Shown here piece by piece: positions 25,202 to 34,501 of a stretch of 64,000 bases of DNA. The stretch is from assembly GCF_000429625.1 (NCBI RefSeq), contig NZ_AUCF01000001.1, positions 186,001 through 250,000 of the forward strand, read 5' to 3'. The stretch is from Azospirillum halopraeferens DSM 3675. Its GTDB lineage: Bacteria > Pseudomonadota > Alphaproteobacteria > Azospirillales > Azospirillaceae. The notes beneath the pieces were generated by a model, which made no database searches, was not told the origin of the DNA, and was given only the letters and a program-made list of their open reading frames with translations. Position 1 is the stretch's first letter. Each line of letters starts with the position of its first letter. The translations under genes and the position numbers were made by a program.

Positions 25202-26032
25202 ATGTCCCAGCGTGATCATGTCCCGGCGGGGGGAACCGTGACGGTACCGCCGGCCGTGACGACGACGATCCGGGCGGAGGACGTCCGCGTCGTCCGGGGC
25301 GGCCGCCCGATCCTGGACGGCGTGTCGGTGTCGGCCGCGGGCGGAGAGGTGGTCGGGCTCGTGGGGCCGAACGGCAGCGGCAAGACGACGCTGCTGGGCG
25401 CGCTGGCCGGGCTGGTGGACACCGCCGGCGGGTCGGTGCGCCTGGATGGCCGCGCGGTTGCCGCCCTGGCGCCCGAGGAACGGGGGCGGCGCATCGGCTA
25501 TCTGGAGCAGAACCCCACCGCCCACTGGCCCCTGGCGGCGGAGCGGGTGGTGATGCTGGGGCGGGCGCCGCGCCGCGCCGGCATCGGCGGCGAGACCGCG
25601 GCCGACCGGGCGGCGGTGGATCGGGCTCTGGCCCGCTGCGACGCCGCCGCCTTCGCCGGCCGGCCGGTGACGGAACTGTCGGGGGGTGAGCGCGCCCGCG
25701 TTATGCTGGCCCGCGTGCTGGCCGGGGAGCCGGAGGTGCTGCTGGCCGACGAGCCGGTGGCCGGTCTCGACCCCTATCATATGCTGCACGTGATGGAGCT
25801 GCTGCGCGACCTGGCGCGGGAGGGCATGGCGGTGGTGGTGGTGCTGCACGACCTGGCGCTGGCCATCCGCTTCTGCGACCGTCTGTGCCTGCTGGACGCC
25901 GGGCGGCTCGCCGCGGCGGGGCCGCCGCACGCGGTGCTGGACGGCGGTGACGCGGAGCGGGTCTTCGCGGTGCGTCTGCTGCGCGGACCCGACTGGGTCC
26001 TGCCCTGGACACGGGTGGAGGAGGAACGATGA
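25202..26032 (+). CDS. ABC transporter ATP-binding protein, probable cobalamin/metal-chelate uptake
   Basis: This 276-residue ATPase is of the FecE/BtuD class and powers uptake of vitamin B12 or iron chelates. Walker A is 'GLVGPNGSGKTTLLGAL', the signature 'ELSGGERARVMLARVL' and Walker B 'VLLADEPVAGLDP', followed by the H-loop 'VVVLHDLAL'. It is the first gene of an operon with cobU, cobO and cobQ, so cobalamin is the likely cargo. Neither the permease (BtuC) nor the binding protein (BtuF) is in the window. It overlaps cobU by four bases (ATGA). The start is ATG 25202, where AGGGAAG lies ~10 bases upstream. An extended N-terminus of ~20 residues before the ABC core is unusual but not unique. 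Confidence 0.85.
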   Translation: MSQRDHVPAGGTVTVPPAVTTTIRAEDVRVVRGGRPILDGVSVSAAGGEVVGLVGPNGSGKTTLLGALAGLVDTAGGSVRLDGRAVAALAPEERGRRIGYLEQNPTAHWPLAAERVVMLGRAPRRAGIGGETAADRAAVDRALARCDAAAFAGRPVTELSGGERARVMLARVLAGEPEVLLADEPVAGLDPYHMLHVMELLRDLAREGMAVVVVLHDLALAIRFCDRLCLLDAGRLAAAGPPHAVLDGGDAERVFAVRLLRGPDWVLPWTRVEEER

Positions 26033-26541
26033 CGGCCGAGGTCACGCTGGTGCTGGGCGGCGCACGGTCCGGTAAGAGCCGCCACGCGGAGGCGCTGGTC
26101 ACCGCCGGCCCGTCGCCCTGGATCTACATCGCCACCGCCGAGGCGCTGGACGACGAAATGCGCGCGCGCATCCGCCTGCACCGGGACGGACGGGTGCCGG
26201 GCTGGACGACGGTGGAGGAGCCGCTGGACCTTCCCGGTGCCATCGCCCGCCACGCCGGGCCGGGGCGGGCGGTGCTGGTGGACTGCCTGACCCTGTGGCT
26301 GTCCAACCTGATGGGGGCGGGGCGCGACCCCGCGGCGGCGGCGGCGGCGCTGACGGCGGCGCTGGACGAGGCGGAGGGGCGGGTGGTGCTGGTCGCCAAC
26401 GAGGTCGGGCTGGGCATCGTGCCCGACAACGCCCTGGCCCGCGCCTTCCGCGACGCCGCCGGCCGGCTGAACCAGGCGGTGGCGGCGCGCGCCGACCGGG
26501 TGCTGTTCGTGGTCGCCGGCCTGCCGATGACCGTGAAGTGA
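26029..26541 (+). CDS. cobU: Bifunctional adenosylcobinamide kinase / adenosylcobinamide-phosphate guanylyltransferase
   Basis: CobU (CobP) phosphorylates adenosylcobinamide and then attaches GMP, activating it for nucleotide-loop assembly in cobalamin synthesis. The 170-residue protein has the Walker A '[15 protein letters not shown]'. The guanylylated His is in 'RIRLHRDGR', the Walker B segment is '[14 protein letters not shown]', and the C-terminal '[13 protein letters not shown]' follows. Length and motif order fit the family well. It overlaps the ABC ATPase gene at its start, and 30 bp separate it from cobO. Confidence 0.95.
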   Translation: MTAEVTLVLGGARSGKSRHAEALVTAGPSPWIYIATAEALDDEMRARIRLHRDGRVPGWTTVEEPLDLPGAIARHAGPGRAVLVDCLTLWLSNLMGAGRDPAAAAAALTAALDEAEGRVVLVANEVGLGIVPDNALARAFRDAAGRLNQAVAARADRVLFVVAGLPMTVK

Positions 26542-26571
26542 ATCAACGACAACGGGAAGGGACGAGGGACG

Positions 26572-27192
26572 ATGAGCGACGCGACCGAAGACGACGACAT
26601 CAACCGCCGCCACGCCGAGAAGATGAAGAAGGCCAAGGCGGTCCACGATCAGCGGGTGGCGGACAAGACCATCGAGAAGGGGCTTCTCATGGTCCACACC
26701 GGGACCGGCAAGGGGAAGTCGACCGCCGCCTTCGGGCTGGCGCTGCGGGCGCTGGGGCACGGCTTCCCCATCGCCATCGTGCAGTTCGTCAAGGGCGCGT
26801 GGGAGACCGGCGAGGCCCGCGCGCTGGAGCGGTTCGGCGATCTGGTGCAGGTCCACATCCTGGGCGAGGGGTTCACCTGGGACACCCAGGACCGCGCCCG
26901 CGACATCGCCGCGGCCCGGCGCGCCTGGGACAAGGCGCTGGAGCTGATGGCCGACCCGGCGATCCGGCTGGTCATTCTGGACGAGCTGAACATCGTCCTG
27001 CGCTACGACTACCTGCCGGTGGCGGAGGTGGTGGAGGCGCTGGCCGGCCGGCGGGCCGATCTGCACGTGGTGGTCACCGGCCGCAACGCCAAGCCGGAGC
27101 TGGTGGACGCCGCCGATCTCGTGACCGAGATGACGCTGGTCAAGCATCCCTTCCGGGCGGGGGTGAAGGCGCAGCAGGGGATCGAATACTGA
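26572..27192 (+). CDS. cobO: Cob(I)yrinic acid a,c-diamide adenosyltransferase
   Basis: CobO (BtuR type) transfers the 5'-deoxyadenosyl group of ATP to the cobalt of cobalamin precursors. The 206 residues include the family P-loop '[19 protein letters not shown]', then '[15 protein letters not shown]', '[15 protein letters not shown]' and the closing '[17 protein letters not shown]', which is almost invariant in the family. A preceding basic segment ('[16 protein letters not shown]') is normal. Its stop codon TGA shares its last base with the cobQ start (TGATG), indicating tight coupling. Confidence 0.96.
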   Translation: MSDATEDDDINRRHAEKMKKAKAVHDQRVADKTIEKGLLMVHTGTGKGKSTAAFGLALRALGHGFPIAIVQFVKGAWETGEARALERFGDLVQVHILGEGFTWDTQDRARDIAAARRAWDKALELMADPAIRLVILDELNIVLRYDYLPVAEVVEALAGRRADLHVVVTGRNAKPELVDAADLVTEMTLVKHPFRAGVKAQQGIEY

Positions 27193-28664
27193 TGGCCGCC
27201 CGTGCCCTGATGCTGCAAGGCACCGGTTCCGACGTCGGCAAGTCGCTGCTGGTGGCGGGGCTGTGCCGGGCGCTGCGGCGGCGCGGGCTGTCGGTGCGGC
27301 CGTTCAAGCCGCAGAACATGTCCAACAACGCCGCCGTCACCCCCGACGGCGGCGAGATCGGGCGGGCGCAGGCGTTGCAGGCGCGGGCCTGCGGCGTCCA
27401 GCCCTCGGTCCATATGAACCCGGTGCTGCTGAAGCCCCAGTCCGACATCGGCGCGCAGGTGATCGTGCAGGGCCGGGTGTTCGGCAACGCCCGCGCCGCC
27501 GACTACCAGGCCCGCAAGGGGGAATTGCTGGCCGCCGTCCTCGACAGCTTCGCCCGCCTGCGGACCGAGGCCGACGTGGTGGTGGTGGAAGGGGCGGGCA
27601 GCCCGGCCGAGGTCAACCTGCGGGCCGGCGACATCGCCAACATGGGCTTCGCCGCGGCGGCGGGGGTGCCGGTGGTGTTGGTGGGGGACATCGACCGGGG
27701 CGGCGTGATCGCCGGCCTGGTCGGCACCCACGCGCTGCTGGACGCCGCCGACCGGGCGTGGGTGCGCGGGTTCCTGATCAACAAGTTCCGCGGCGACGTG
27801 CGGCTGTTCGACGGCGGTCTCGCCACCATCGTGGAGCGCACGGGCTGGCGCTCGTTCGGTGTCGTGCCGTGGCTTGCCGAGGCGGCGCTGCTGCCGGCGG
27901 AGGATGCGGTGGCCCTGGACACCCGGCGGGCGCGTCGGGGCGGGGCGATCCGCATCGCCGTGCCCATGCTGTCGCGCATCGCCAACTTCGATGATTTCGA
28001 CCCCCTGGCGCTGGAGCCGGAGGTGTCGGTGGCCATGGTGCCACCCGGCCGGCCGCTGCCGGGCGACGCCGACCTGGTGATCCTGCCGGGCAGCAAGGCC
28101 ACCATCGCCGATCTCGCGTTCCTGCGGGCGCAGGGTTGGGACGTCGACCTGGCGGGCCACCTGCGCCGGGGCGGCCGGGTGCTCGGCATCTGCGGCGGCT
28201 ACCAGATGCTGGGCCGCACGGTCGCCGATCCGCAGGGGATCGAGGGGCCGCCGGGTGCCGCCGCCGGGCTGGGACTCCTCGACGTGGAAACGGTGCTGAG
28301 CGGGCCCAAGGTGCTGACCGCGGCCGCCGGAACCGATCGCGCCACCGGCGCGGCGGTCGCCGGCTATGAGATGCACATGGGGCGCACCGACGGCCCCGAC
28401 CGGGCCCGCCCCCTGCTGGACCTGGACGACGGCCGCACCGACGGGGCGGTGTCGGCGGACGGCCGGGTGTCCGGCTGCTACCTGCACGGGCTGTTCGCGG
28501 CGGATGGCTTCCGCGCCGCCTTTCTCGCGGTGCTGGGTGGCAGCGGTGCCGCCGGGCTGGCCTATGACGCGACGGTGGAGCGGGCGCTGGACGGGCTGGC
28601 CGACCGGCTGGAGGAGCATGCGGACGTGACGGGGCTGCTGTCCGTCGCCGCTCCGCCCCCCTGA
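27192..28664 (+). CDS. cobQ: Cobyric acid synthase
   Basis: CobQ amidates four carboxyl groups of adenosylcobyrinic acid a,c-diamide, using glutamine and ATP. The 490-residue enzyme starts with the dethiobiotin-synthetase-like P-loop '[19 protein letters not shown]' and '[15 protein letters not shown]'. The C-terminal glutamine amidotransferase domain shows the nucleophile Cys in '[12 protein letters not shown]' and the His of 'GCYLHGLF'. It begins one base into the cobO stop. The last 103 bases overlap the end of the convergent GNAT gene. Confidence 0.96.
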   Translation: MAARALMLQGTGSDVGKSLLVAGLCRALRRRGLSVRPFKPQNMSNNAAVTPDGGEIGRAQALQARACGVQPSVHMNPVLLKPQSDIGAQVIVQGRVFGNARAADYQARKGELLAAVLDSFARLRTEADVVVVEGAGSPAEVNLRAGDIANMGFAAAAGVPVVLVGDIDRGGVIAGLVGTHALLDAADRAWVRGFLINKFRGDVRLFDGGLATIVERTGWRSFGVVPWLAEAALLPAEDAVALDTRRARRGGAIRIAVPMLSRIANFDDFDPLALEPEVSVAMVPPGRPLPGDADLVILPGSKATIADLAFLRAQGWDVDLAGHLRRGGRVLGICGGYQMLGRTVADPQGIEGPPGAAAGLGLLDVETVLSGPKVLTAAAGTDRATGAAVAGYEMHMGRTDGPDRARPLLDLDDGRTDGAVSADGRVSGCYLHGLFAADGFRAAFLAVLGGSGAAGLAYDATVERALDGLADRLEEHADVTGLLSVAAPPP

Positions 28665-29185
28665 AGCGGGCGCCCCAGGAACAGCAGCGCCCCGCGCCGG
28701 TCCTCCACGGTAAAGCCGTTTCGGCGGTAGAAAACGGCGTTGCGGGCATCGGCACCGGTGACCAGGTGGATGCCGGCGAGCCCCGTCGCGGCACAGTCCT
28801 GCGCGAAGGCGCCGATCAGCCGGGCGCCCACGCCGCGGTCGCGGTGGTCGGGGTGGACGTTGATGTGCAGGTGGGCCGGAAATGCCGCGAAGCGGTCGGC
28901 GAACAGGGCGTAGCCGGGGATGGTGGTGAACAGCTCTGCGGTACCGGCGCTGTCGCGGCAGCCGGTAAGATAGCCGATCACACTGTCCTCGTCCGTCAGG
29001 GCGAACCACACGTCGGCGGGCGCATGGGTGACGTACCAGCCGGTCCACGTGGCGAGGAAGGCCGCGCGCTCCGCCGCCGAGGCGAAGCGCCGGCGCAGGG
29101 CGGAACGGAAGAAGATGTCTTCCAGCGCCGTCAGCGCCGCCGGCCGGTTCGCCACCTCGGTCAGGCGTTGAAGGCGCAGGGGCAC
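28562..29185 (-). CDS. GNAT-family N-acetyltransferase
   Basis: This 207-residue acetyl-CoA-dependent acyltransferase has the acetyl-CoA loop '[19 protein letters not shown]' (RxxGxG/A form) and the last strand '[19 protein letters not shown]'. The GNAT fold ends near 'LLFLGRPL'. A ~33-residue Ser/Ala-rich tail then reads antisense into the end of cobQ, which suggests an original stop near 28665 was lost or that the tail is not conserved. The start is GTG 29185, four bases after the mltA stop, so it is co-transcribed with mltA. The substrate is unknown. Confidence 0.85.
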   Translation of the reverse strand: MPLRLQRLTEVANRPAALTALEDIFFRSALRRRFASAAERAAFLATWTGWYVTHAPADVWFALTDEDSVIGYLTGCRDSAGTAELFTTIPGYALFADRFAAFPAHLHINVHPDHRDRGVGARLIGAFAQDCAATGLAGIHLVTGADARNAVFYRRNGFTVEDRRGALLFLGRPLQGGGAATDSSPVTSACSSSRSASPSSARSTVAS

Positions 29186-29189
29186 GGGA

Positions 29190-30365
29190 TCAGCGGTTCT
29201 GCGCGGTTTCCAGGATCAGGCGCGGCACCAGCATGGTGTAGCGGCCGCGCGCCTTCATCAGGCCGGCCCCCTCTTCCGCCTCCGGCCCGACGCCCCAGAA
29301 GAGATCACCGCGCACCGGCCCCTTGATGGCGCCGCCGGTGTCCTGGGCGACCACGAGGCGGCGGATCTCCCCGCCGGGGACGGGCGCCTCCTTCAGCTCC
29401 ACCCACAATGGCGCGCCGAGCGGGACGTGGGCCGGGTCCACCGCCAGGCTGCGGCCGGGCGTCAGCTCCATGTTGCGCGCCCCGCGCGCCCCGCCGTCGT
29501 TGCGCAGTTTGAAGAAGACGTAGGAAGGGTTGAGGTTCTTCAGCTTCTGCGCTTCCGCCGGGTTCGCCTCCATCCAGCGGCGGATGAATTGCAGCGACAT
29601 CTCCTCGGGCGTGGCGATGCCGCGGTCGATCAGTTCGCGGCCGACAGGGAAATAGCGGTGGCCGTTCTGGCCGGCGTAGCCCAGCCCGACCACCGTGCCG
29701 TCGGTCATGCGGACCCGGCCGGAGCCCTGGATCTCCATGAAGAAGGCGCCGATGGGGTCGTCGACCCACAGGATCTCCAGCCCCTTGCCGGCCAGCGCCC
29801 CGGCGGCGATGCGGGCGCGGCTGGGATAGCCGCCCTTCGGGCGCGGCGGGGTGCGGTAGATGGGGACGGTGTGGCGTGCGGTCCGCGTCCAGCTTCCGTT
29901 CAATTCCGGCTCGTAATAGCCGGTGAACAGCCCGTCCTCGCCGGTGCTGAGGCTGACGGGGGTGAAGTGGGATTCGAAGAAGGTGCGGGCCGCTTCCGCG
30001 TCGTCGCGGGGCAGGGAACGGGCGACGGCACAGGCCGGGCGCCACTGTGCCACCGTGCCGGCACGGGGGTCGGACCCGAGCTGCCGGTCCGGCGCCTGGG
30101 CGTTGACCCAGCGGCAGGTGTGATTGAAGGCGGCCAGCGCCCCGGCATGGTCGTCCTCGCCCCAGCCGGGCAGGGGGCGGAATTCCTCGGCGATGCGGTC
30201 CAGCGGGACGCCGCGCGTCGTCCGGCCGAAGCCGTCCTGCGCCACCGGCGACGCCGGTCCGGTCGCGGTGCATCCCGTGAGCACTGCGGCGGCCAGCGCC
30301 GCTGCCACCGCACCGCACATGCGCGCGCGCTTCCGCGCCACGCCGTCCCGGACCGCGTTCGCCAT
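29190..30365 (-). CDS. mltA: Membrane-bound lytic murein transglycosylase A (lipoprotein)
   Basis: MltA cleaves glycan strands of peptidoglycan, leaving 1,6-anhydro ends, from the inner face of the outer membrane. The 391-residue precursor has a signal sequence with the lipobox 'AAVLTGC', so Cys is lipidated. The MltA core ('GLFTGYYEPELNGSWT', 'LEILWVDDPIGAFFMEIQGS') and the C-terminal 3D domain ('VVAQDTGGAIKGPVRGDLFWG') contain the three conserved Asp. Both domains are complete. The long basic N-terminus before the hydrophobic core makes a start at the internal Met (around residue 16) possible. A GNAT gene follows at 4 bp. Confidence 0.93.
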   Translation of the reverse strand: MANAVRDGVARKRARMCGAVAAALAAAVLTGCTATGPASPVAQDGFGRTTRGVPLDRIAEEFRPLPGWGEDDHAGALAAFNHTCRWVNAQAPDRQLGSDPRAGTVAQWRPACAVARSLPRDDAEAARTFFESHFTPVSLSTGEDGLFTGYYEPELNGSWTRTARHTVPIYRTPPRPKGGYPSRARIAAGALAGKGLEILWVDDPIGAFFMEIQGSGRVRMTDGTVVGLGYAGQNGHRYFPVGRELIDRGIATPEEMSLQFIRRWMEANPAEAQKLKNLNPSYVFFKLRNDGGARGARNMELTPGRSLAVDPAHVPLGAPLWVELKEAPVPGGEIRRLVVAQDTGGAIKGPVRGDLFWGVGPEAEEGAGLMKARGRYTMLVPRLILETAQNR

Positions 30366-30622
30366 TTCCGCCTCGTCCCGGCCGGCGCCGGGTCTGTATG
30401 GTCAAAGGGTGCGGACTCCCGCCCCCTTGCCCCGCCGGTTAAGGCGGACTCACAAGATCGACGTTCAAGTCCATGAGTTATCATATCGATCGGGGTATGG
30501 CGGCGCAAGGCCCGAGTCGCGCCCCGCGACTCGTCCGGGCGGTGCGGGGATGACAAGTCGGGCGGAAACGGGTTATCCCCGGCAAAGGGGGTGCGCATCC
30601 CCCGTCCCCGAGAGGAGCCGAG
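30366..30622. other. Divergent promoter region with a perfect hairpin
   Basis: These 257 bp lie between mltA (leftward) and the RNA methyltransferase gene (rightward). CGAGTCGC (30513-30520) and GCGACTCG (30526-30533) form a perfect 8-bp stem with a five-base loop. Because both genes start here it is not a gene-end terminator; operator, small-RNA end or leader structure are possible. Confidence 0.4.
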
Positions 30623-31966
30623 ATGACCCCCGCTGCCCGCCTCCAGGCGGTGATCGACCTGCTGACCGAAATCGACCAGACCCCGCGCCCGGCCGACGCG
30701 GTGATCAGCGCCTTCTTCCGCAACCGCCGCTACATCGGCTCCAAGGACCGCAGCGCGGTGGCCGAGACGGTCTATGCCATCCTGCGCCGCCACGCCCGGC
30801 TTGCCTGGTGGCTGGAGCGGTCGGGGCATCCGGCGACGCCGCGCGCCCGGGTCATCGCCAACGCCATCCTGGGCGAGGGCATGTCCGCGGCCACGGTGGC
30901 CACCCTGTTCAGCGGCGGCAAGTTTGCACCACCCGCCTTCGACCGGGACGAGGCGCGGCTGGCGGCGGCGCTGGACACCCACACGCTGGACCACCCGTCC
31001 ATGCCCGACACGGTGCGCGTGGAATGCCCCGCCTGGGCGGAGGCGGCGATGCGCAACGCGCTCGGCGACCGCTTCGTCCCCGAGATGCAGGCCCTGCTGG
31101 AGCCGGCGCCGCTCGACCTGCGGGTCAACCCCGTGCGCGCCGACCGCGACACGGCGCGCGTCGCGCTGGAGAAGGCGGGCATCACCGCCCGCCCGACGCG
31201 CTGGTCGCCGCTGGCCCTGCGCGTCAAGGGGCGGCCGCCGCTGGCCACCGTCGACGCCTTCAAGGACGGGCTGGTGGAGATCCAGGACGAAGGCTCCCAG
31301 CTCGTCGCGCTGGCGGTCGCGCCCAAACCCGGCATGCAGGTGGTGGATTTCTGCGCCGGGGCCGGCGGCAAGACGCTGGCGCTGGCGGCGCTGATGAACA
31401 ACAAGGGCCGGGTCGTCGCCTGCGACGTGCTGGAGGGCCGGCTGAAGCGGGCGGCCGAACGCTTCCGCCGCGCCGGACTGCACAACATCGAGCCGCACCC
31501 GCTGAAGAGCGAGCGCGATCCCTGGGTCAAGCGCCACAAGCGCAAGTTCGACCGGGTCCTGGTGGACGCGCCGTGCAGCGGCACCGGAACCTGGCGGCGC
31601 AACCCCGACAGCCGCTGGCGGCCGCTGGGGCCGGGGCTGGAGCAACTCGTCCCCTTGCAGGCGGCCATCCTCGACAGCGCGGCGCGTCTGGTGAAGCCGG
31701 GCGGGCGGCTGGTCTATGCCACGTGCTCGCTGCTGCCGGAGGAGAACGAGAAGCAGGTCGCCGCCTTCCTGGAGACCCATCCCGAGTTCGCGGTGATGCC
31801 CGTCGCCGAGGTCTGGCAGGAGGAGGGCGCCGGCACGCCCCCGGCGGAAGGCCCCTTCCTGCGCCTGACGCCGGCCCGCCACGACACCGACGGCTTCTTC
31901 GCCGCCGTGATGGTCCGCCGGGACGAGGTGCCGGCGGCGGACGCCCCGCCTGACGCCCCTGCCTGA
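30623..31966 (+). CDS. RsmB/NOP-family RNA (cytosine-5-)-methyltransferase
   Basis: This 447-residue AdoMet-dependent enzyme methylates C5 of a cytosine in rRNA or tRNA. The AdoMet loop is 'VDFCAGAGGKTLALAAL'. The two catalytic cysteines stand in 'VLVDAPCSGTGTWRRNP' (motif IV) and 'LVYATCSLLPEENEKQ' (motif VI). The N-terminal ~130 residues are helical and could be RNA-binding, but they are not a clear NusB domain. ATG 30623 has the GAGAGGAGCC ribosome site. The closest named enzyme is RsmB (16S rRNA C967), but alphaproteobacteria carry several paralogues, so the target stays open. Confidence 0.9.
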   Translation: MTPAARLQAVIDLLTEIDQTPRPADAVISAFFRNRRYIGSKDRSAVAETVYAILRRHARLAWWLERSGHPATPRARVIANAILGEGMSAATVATLFSGGKFAPPAFDRDEARLAAALDTHTLDHPSMPDTVRVECPAWAEAAMRNALGDRFVPEMQALLEPAPLDLRVNPVRADRDTARVALEKAGITARPTRWSPLALRVKGRPPLATVDAFKDGLVEIQDEGSQLVALAVAPKPGMQVVDFCAGAGGKTLALAALMNNKGRVVACDVLEGRLKRAAERFRRAGLHNIEPHPLKSERDPWVKRHKRKFDRVLVDAPCSGTGTWRRNPDSRWRPLGPGLEQLVPLQAAILDSAARLVKPGGRLVYATCSLLPEENEKQVAAFLETHPEFAVMPVAEVWQEEGAGTPPAEGPFLRLTPARHDTDGFFAAVMVRRDEVPAADAPPDAPA

Positions 31967-32051
31967 CGCGGCTCAGCCGAAGGCTGGACGGTTGCCCTGC
32001 GCACACCATGTACATGGTGGTACCGTTGCCGATGGGACGGGGAGGGCAGCC

Positions 32052-32600
32052 GTGATCGTGATACGGGACGCAGAGCCGGATGATGCCGCGGGCATCGCCC
32101 GCGTGCACGTGACGAGCTGGCGGTCCGCCTACGCCGGGCTGCTGCCGGCGGCGTTTCTGGTCGGCATGTCGGAACCGACGGTGCGGGCGCGCTGGAGCGT
32201 GGCGGTGCGCACCCGCCGGGACGGCCACGGCACCGTTGTGGCCACCGACCCCGCGGGGACGGTGCTGGGCTTCGTCGGATACGGCAACCAGCGCACCGGC
32301 ATCGACGGCTTCGCCGGGGAGTTCTATGCCCTCTACCTGCACGACGATGCCCGCGGCCTGGGCCTGGGACGCCGCCTGATGGGGGCAGCGGCCGAGCGTA
32401 TGGTCGCGGCGGGTCGGGCGTCGGCCCTGGTCTGGTGCCTCAGCGCCAATCCGGCCCGCTGGTTCTATGAGCGCGTCGGCGGTGTCCGGCTGGCGGAACG
32501 CCCCATGCGGTTCGCCGGCACCGACACGGTGGAGGTCTGCTACGGCTGGCCCGACCTGGCTCCTCTCGCCCGCCAGTCCGCGGGCTCGGAGCAGGGCTGA
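32052..32600 (+). CDS. GNAT-family N-acetyltransferase
   Basis: This is a 182-residue acyltransferase. The N-terminal 'VIVIRDAEPDDAAGIARVH' and 'SWRSAYAGLLPAAFL' are typical of single-domain GNATs. The acetyl-CoA loop is 'DARGLGLGRRLMGAAAERM', and the final part 'ANPARWFYERVGGVRLAER' matches the conserved C-terminal strand. GTG 32052 is preferred, with GGAGGG about six bases upstream. It stands alone, 44 bp before a rhomboid protease gene. The acceptor molecule is unknown. Confidence 0.85.
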   Translation: MIVIRDAEPDDAAGIARVHVTSWRSAYAGLLPAAFLVGMSEPTVRARWSVAVRTRRDGHGTVVATDPAGTVLGFVGYGNQRTGIDGFAGEFYALYLHDDARGLGLGRRLMGAAAERMVAAGRASALVWCLSANPARWFYERVGGVRLAERPMRFAGTDTVEVCYGWPDLAPLARQSAGSEQG

Positions 32601-32671
32601 CGGCTTCGCCGATCCGGAGACCGCCGTCAGGCGTTACCGTATCCGTGGACGGGGCGATCCGGGAGGGCGCG

Positions 32672-33508
32672 ATGGGGCTGGTGCTGGGCGGCGGCAATCC
32701 GTTGCGTCACATCGCGGTCGCCTACGTCAACCGCACCCTGATCCTGGCCTGTGTGCTGGTCTTCGTGACCGGCGTCCGTCCGGAGCCGCTGGCCTTCGTC
32801 CCGGCCTACTTCTTCGGCATCGGCGAGTTCGCCGGGCCGCTTCCCACCATGGACGTCTGGCGCGGCCTGTTCGGCCATGTGCTGGTGCACGCCGACCTGC
32901 TGCACCTGGTGGCCAACATGGTCGCCCTGTGGGTCTTCGGCGACAACGTCGAGGACGCCCTGGGACACCTGCGCTACCTCGTCTTCTTCTTCCTGTGCGC
33001 CGTCGCCGGGGCGCTGACCGAGGGGCTGCTGGCGGCCGAGCCCATGCGCCCGCTGGTCGGGGCGAGCGGCGCCATCTCCGGCGTCATGGGCGCCTACCTG
33101 CTGCTGCACCCGCACGCCAAGATCCTGCTGCTGCTGTTCTTCCGCATTCCCGTCCTGCTGCCGGCCTCGGTGGTGGTGGGCGGCGATCTCGCGGCCAACC
33201 TGGCCATGGTGGTGCTGCCACCGGTGCCCGGGGTGGACGCCGACGGGGTGGCGTGGGGCGCGCACCTCGGCGGCTTCATCGCCGGCATGCTGCTGGTGGC
33301 GCCCATGAAGCGGCGCGGCGTTCCCCTGTTCCTCCCCCCCGAAGCCTACCCGGCGGTGCCGTTTCCGCGCCTTCAGAAGGTGCTGGTCGATTTCTTCCCG
33401 GCCCCGCACGCCCGGCTGGCCGGCGGCGGTGCCTGGCAGCGGGCGACGGCGGCCGGCAAGGCGGTCGTCTACTTCAGCCTGGTCGCGGTGCTGATCTGGA
33501 CGCTGTAG
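32672..33508 (+). CDS. Rhomboid-family intramembrane serine protease
   Basis: This 278-residue polytopic protease cleaves membrane proteins within the bilayer. The catalytic Ser is in 'LVGASGAISGVMGAYLLL' (GASG) and the catalytic His in 'GVAWGAHLGGFIAGMLL'. The rhomboid 'HADLLHLVANMVALWVFGDN' stretch is also intact, and six membrane segments can be counted. ATG 32672 has GGGAGG five bases upstream and is favoured over a GTG at 32645. A C-terminal extension of ~70 residues ends in another hydrophobic segment ('AVVYFSLVAVLIWTL'). The natural substrate is not evident from neighbours. Confidence 0.92.
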   Translation: MGLVLGGGNPLRHIAVAYVNRTLILACVLVFVTGVRPEPLAFVPAYFFGIGEFAGPLPTMDVWRGLFGHVLVHADLLHLVANMVALWVFGDNVEDALGHLRYLVFFFLCAVAGALTEGLLAAEPMRPLVGASGAISGVMGAYLLLHPHAKILLLLFFRIPVLLPASVVVGGDLAANLAMVVLPPVPGVDADGVAWGAHLGGFIAGMLLVAPMKRRGVPLFLPPEAYPAVPFPRLQKVLVDFFPAPHARLAGGGAWQRATAAGKAVVYFSLVAVLIWTL

Positions 33509-33577
33509 TTGCCTTGCGGCCCTTCCGGGGCGACACTGCGCCGGGTACGGAACGGCTGGTCAGGGAGACGGCAAACG

Positions 33578-34462
33578 ATGGTGCAAGCGGGAACCCCGCC
33601 GGTGCTGGGCGTGATCGGCGGCAGCGGCGTGTATGACATCGACGGGTTGGAAAACAAGCGCTGGGTGACGATCGAAAGCCCTTTCGGCAAGCCGTCGGAC
33701 GACCTGATGATGGGGGAACTGGACGGCCGGACGGTGGTGTTCCTGCCGCGCCACGGCCGCGGCCACCGGGTGCCGCCGTCGGAACTGAATTTCCGCGCCA
33801 ACATCGACGTTCTGAAGCGCGCGGGCGTGACGGAGATCCTGTCGGTGTCGGCGGTCGGCTCCCTGAAGGAGCATCTGCCGCCGGGCACCTTCGTGGTGGT
33901 CGACCAGTTCATCGACCGCACCTTCGCCCGCACCAAATCGTTCTTCGGGACCGGCCTGGTGGCCCACGTGGCGCTGGGCCATCCGGTGTGCAGCCGCCTG
34001 GGCGACGCCATCGAGGAGTGCCTGAAGGACCTGGACATCAAGTACCAGCGCGGCGGCACCTACATGGTGATGGAGGGGCCGCAGTTCTCCACCATGGCCG
34101 AATCCGAGCTGTACCGGAGCTGGGGCTGCGACGTCATCGGCATGACGAACATGCCGGAGGCCAAACTCGCCCGCGAGGCGGAGATGTGCTACGCCACCGT
34201 GGCCATGGTCACGGACTATGACTGCTGGCACAAGGAGCACGACCACGTCACCGTGGATGCGGTCATCAAGGTGCTGCTGGCCAATGCCGACAAGGCGCGG
34301 GCGCTTGTGAAGTCCCTGGCCCCCCGCCTGGCCGACCGCACCGGATCGTGCCATCGGGGCTGCCACACCGCCCTGGACAACGCGATCATGACGGCGCCGG
34401 ACAAGAGGGACCCGGAACTGGTGCGCAAGCTCGACGCGGTGGCGGGGCGGGTGCTGGCCTGA
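33578..34462 (+). CDS. mtnP: S-methyl-5'-thioadenosine phosphorylase
   Basis: MtnP splits 5'-methylthioadenosine with phosphate into adenine and 5-methylthioribose-1-phosphate, the first step of methionine salvage. The 294-residue protein shows 'LGVIGGSGVYDIDGL', the phosphate-binding 'FLPRHGRGHRVPPSELNFRA', 'GGTYMVMEGPQFSTMAES' and the purine-site 'VTDYDCWHKEHDHVTV'. The last pattern fits MTA phosphorylase rather than purine nucleoside phosphorylase. Start ATG 33578 is preceded by AGGGAG. No other methionine-salvage gene is nearby. Confidence 0.93.
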   Translation: MVQAGTPPVLGVIGGSGVYDIDGLENKRWVTIESPFGKPSDDLMMGELDGRTVVFLPRHGRGHRVPPSELNFRANIDVLKRAGVTEILSVSAVGSLKEHLPPGTFVVVDQFIDRTFARTKSFFGTGLVAHVALGHPVCSRLGDAIEECLKDLDIKYQRGGTYMVMEGPQFSTMAESELYRSWGCDVIGMTNMPEAKLAREAEMCYATVAMVTDYDCWHKEHDHVTVDAVIKVLLANADKARALVKSLAPRLADRTGSCHRGCHTALDNAIMTAPDKRDPELVRKLDAVAGRVLA

Positions 34463-34501
34463 CCGGCCTGCACCCCATCGCCCGTTGCCCGCTGTCCGTT
34501 C

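Noticed and set aside
30513-30533. Perfect hairpin as a terminator
   Set aside because: It lies between two divergent gene starts, where no transcript should end; noted only as an unexplained structure.
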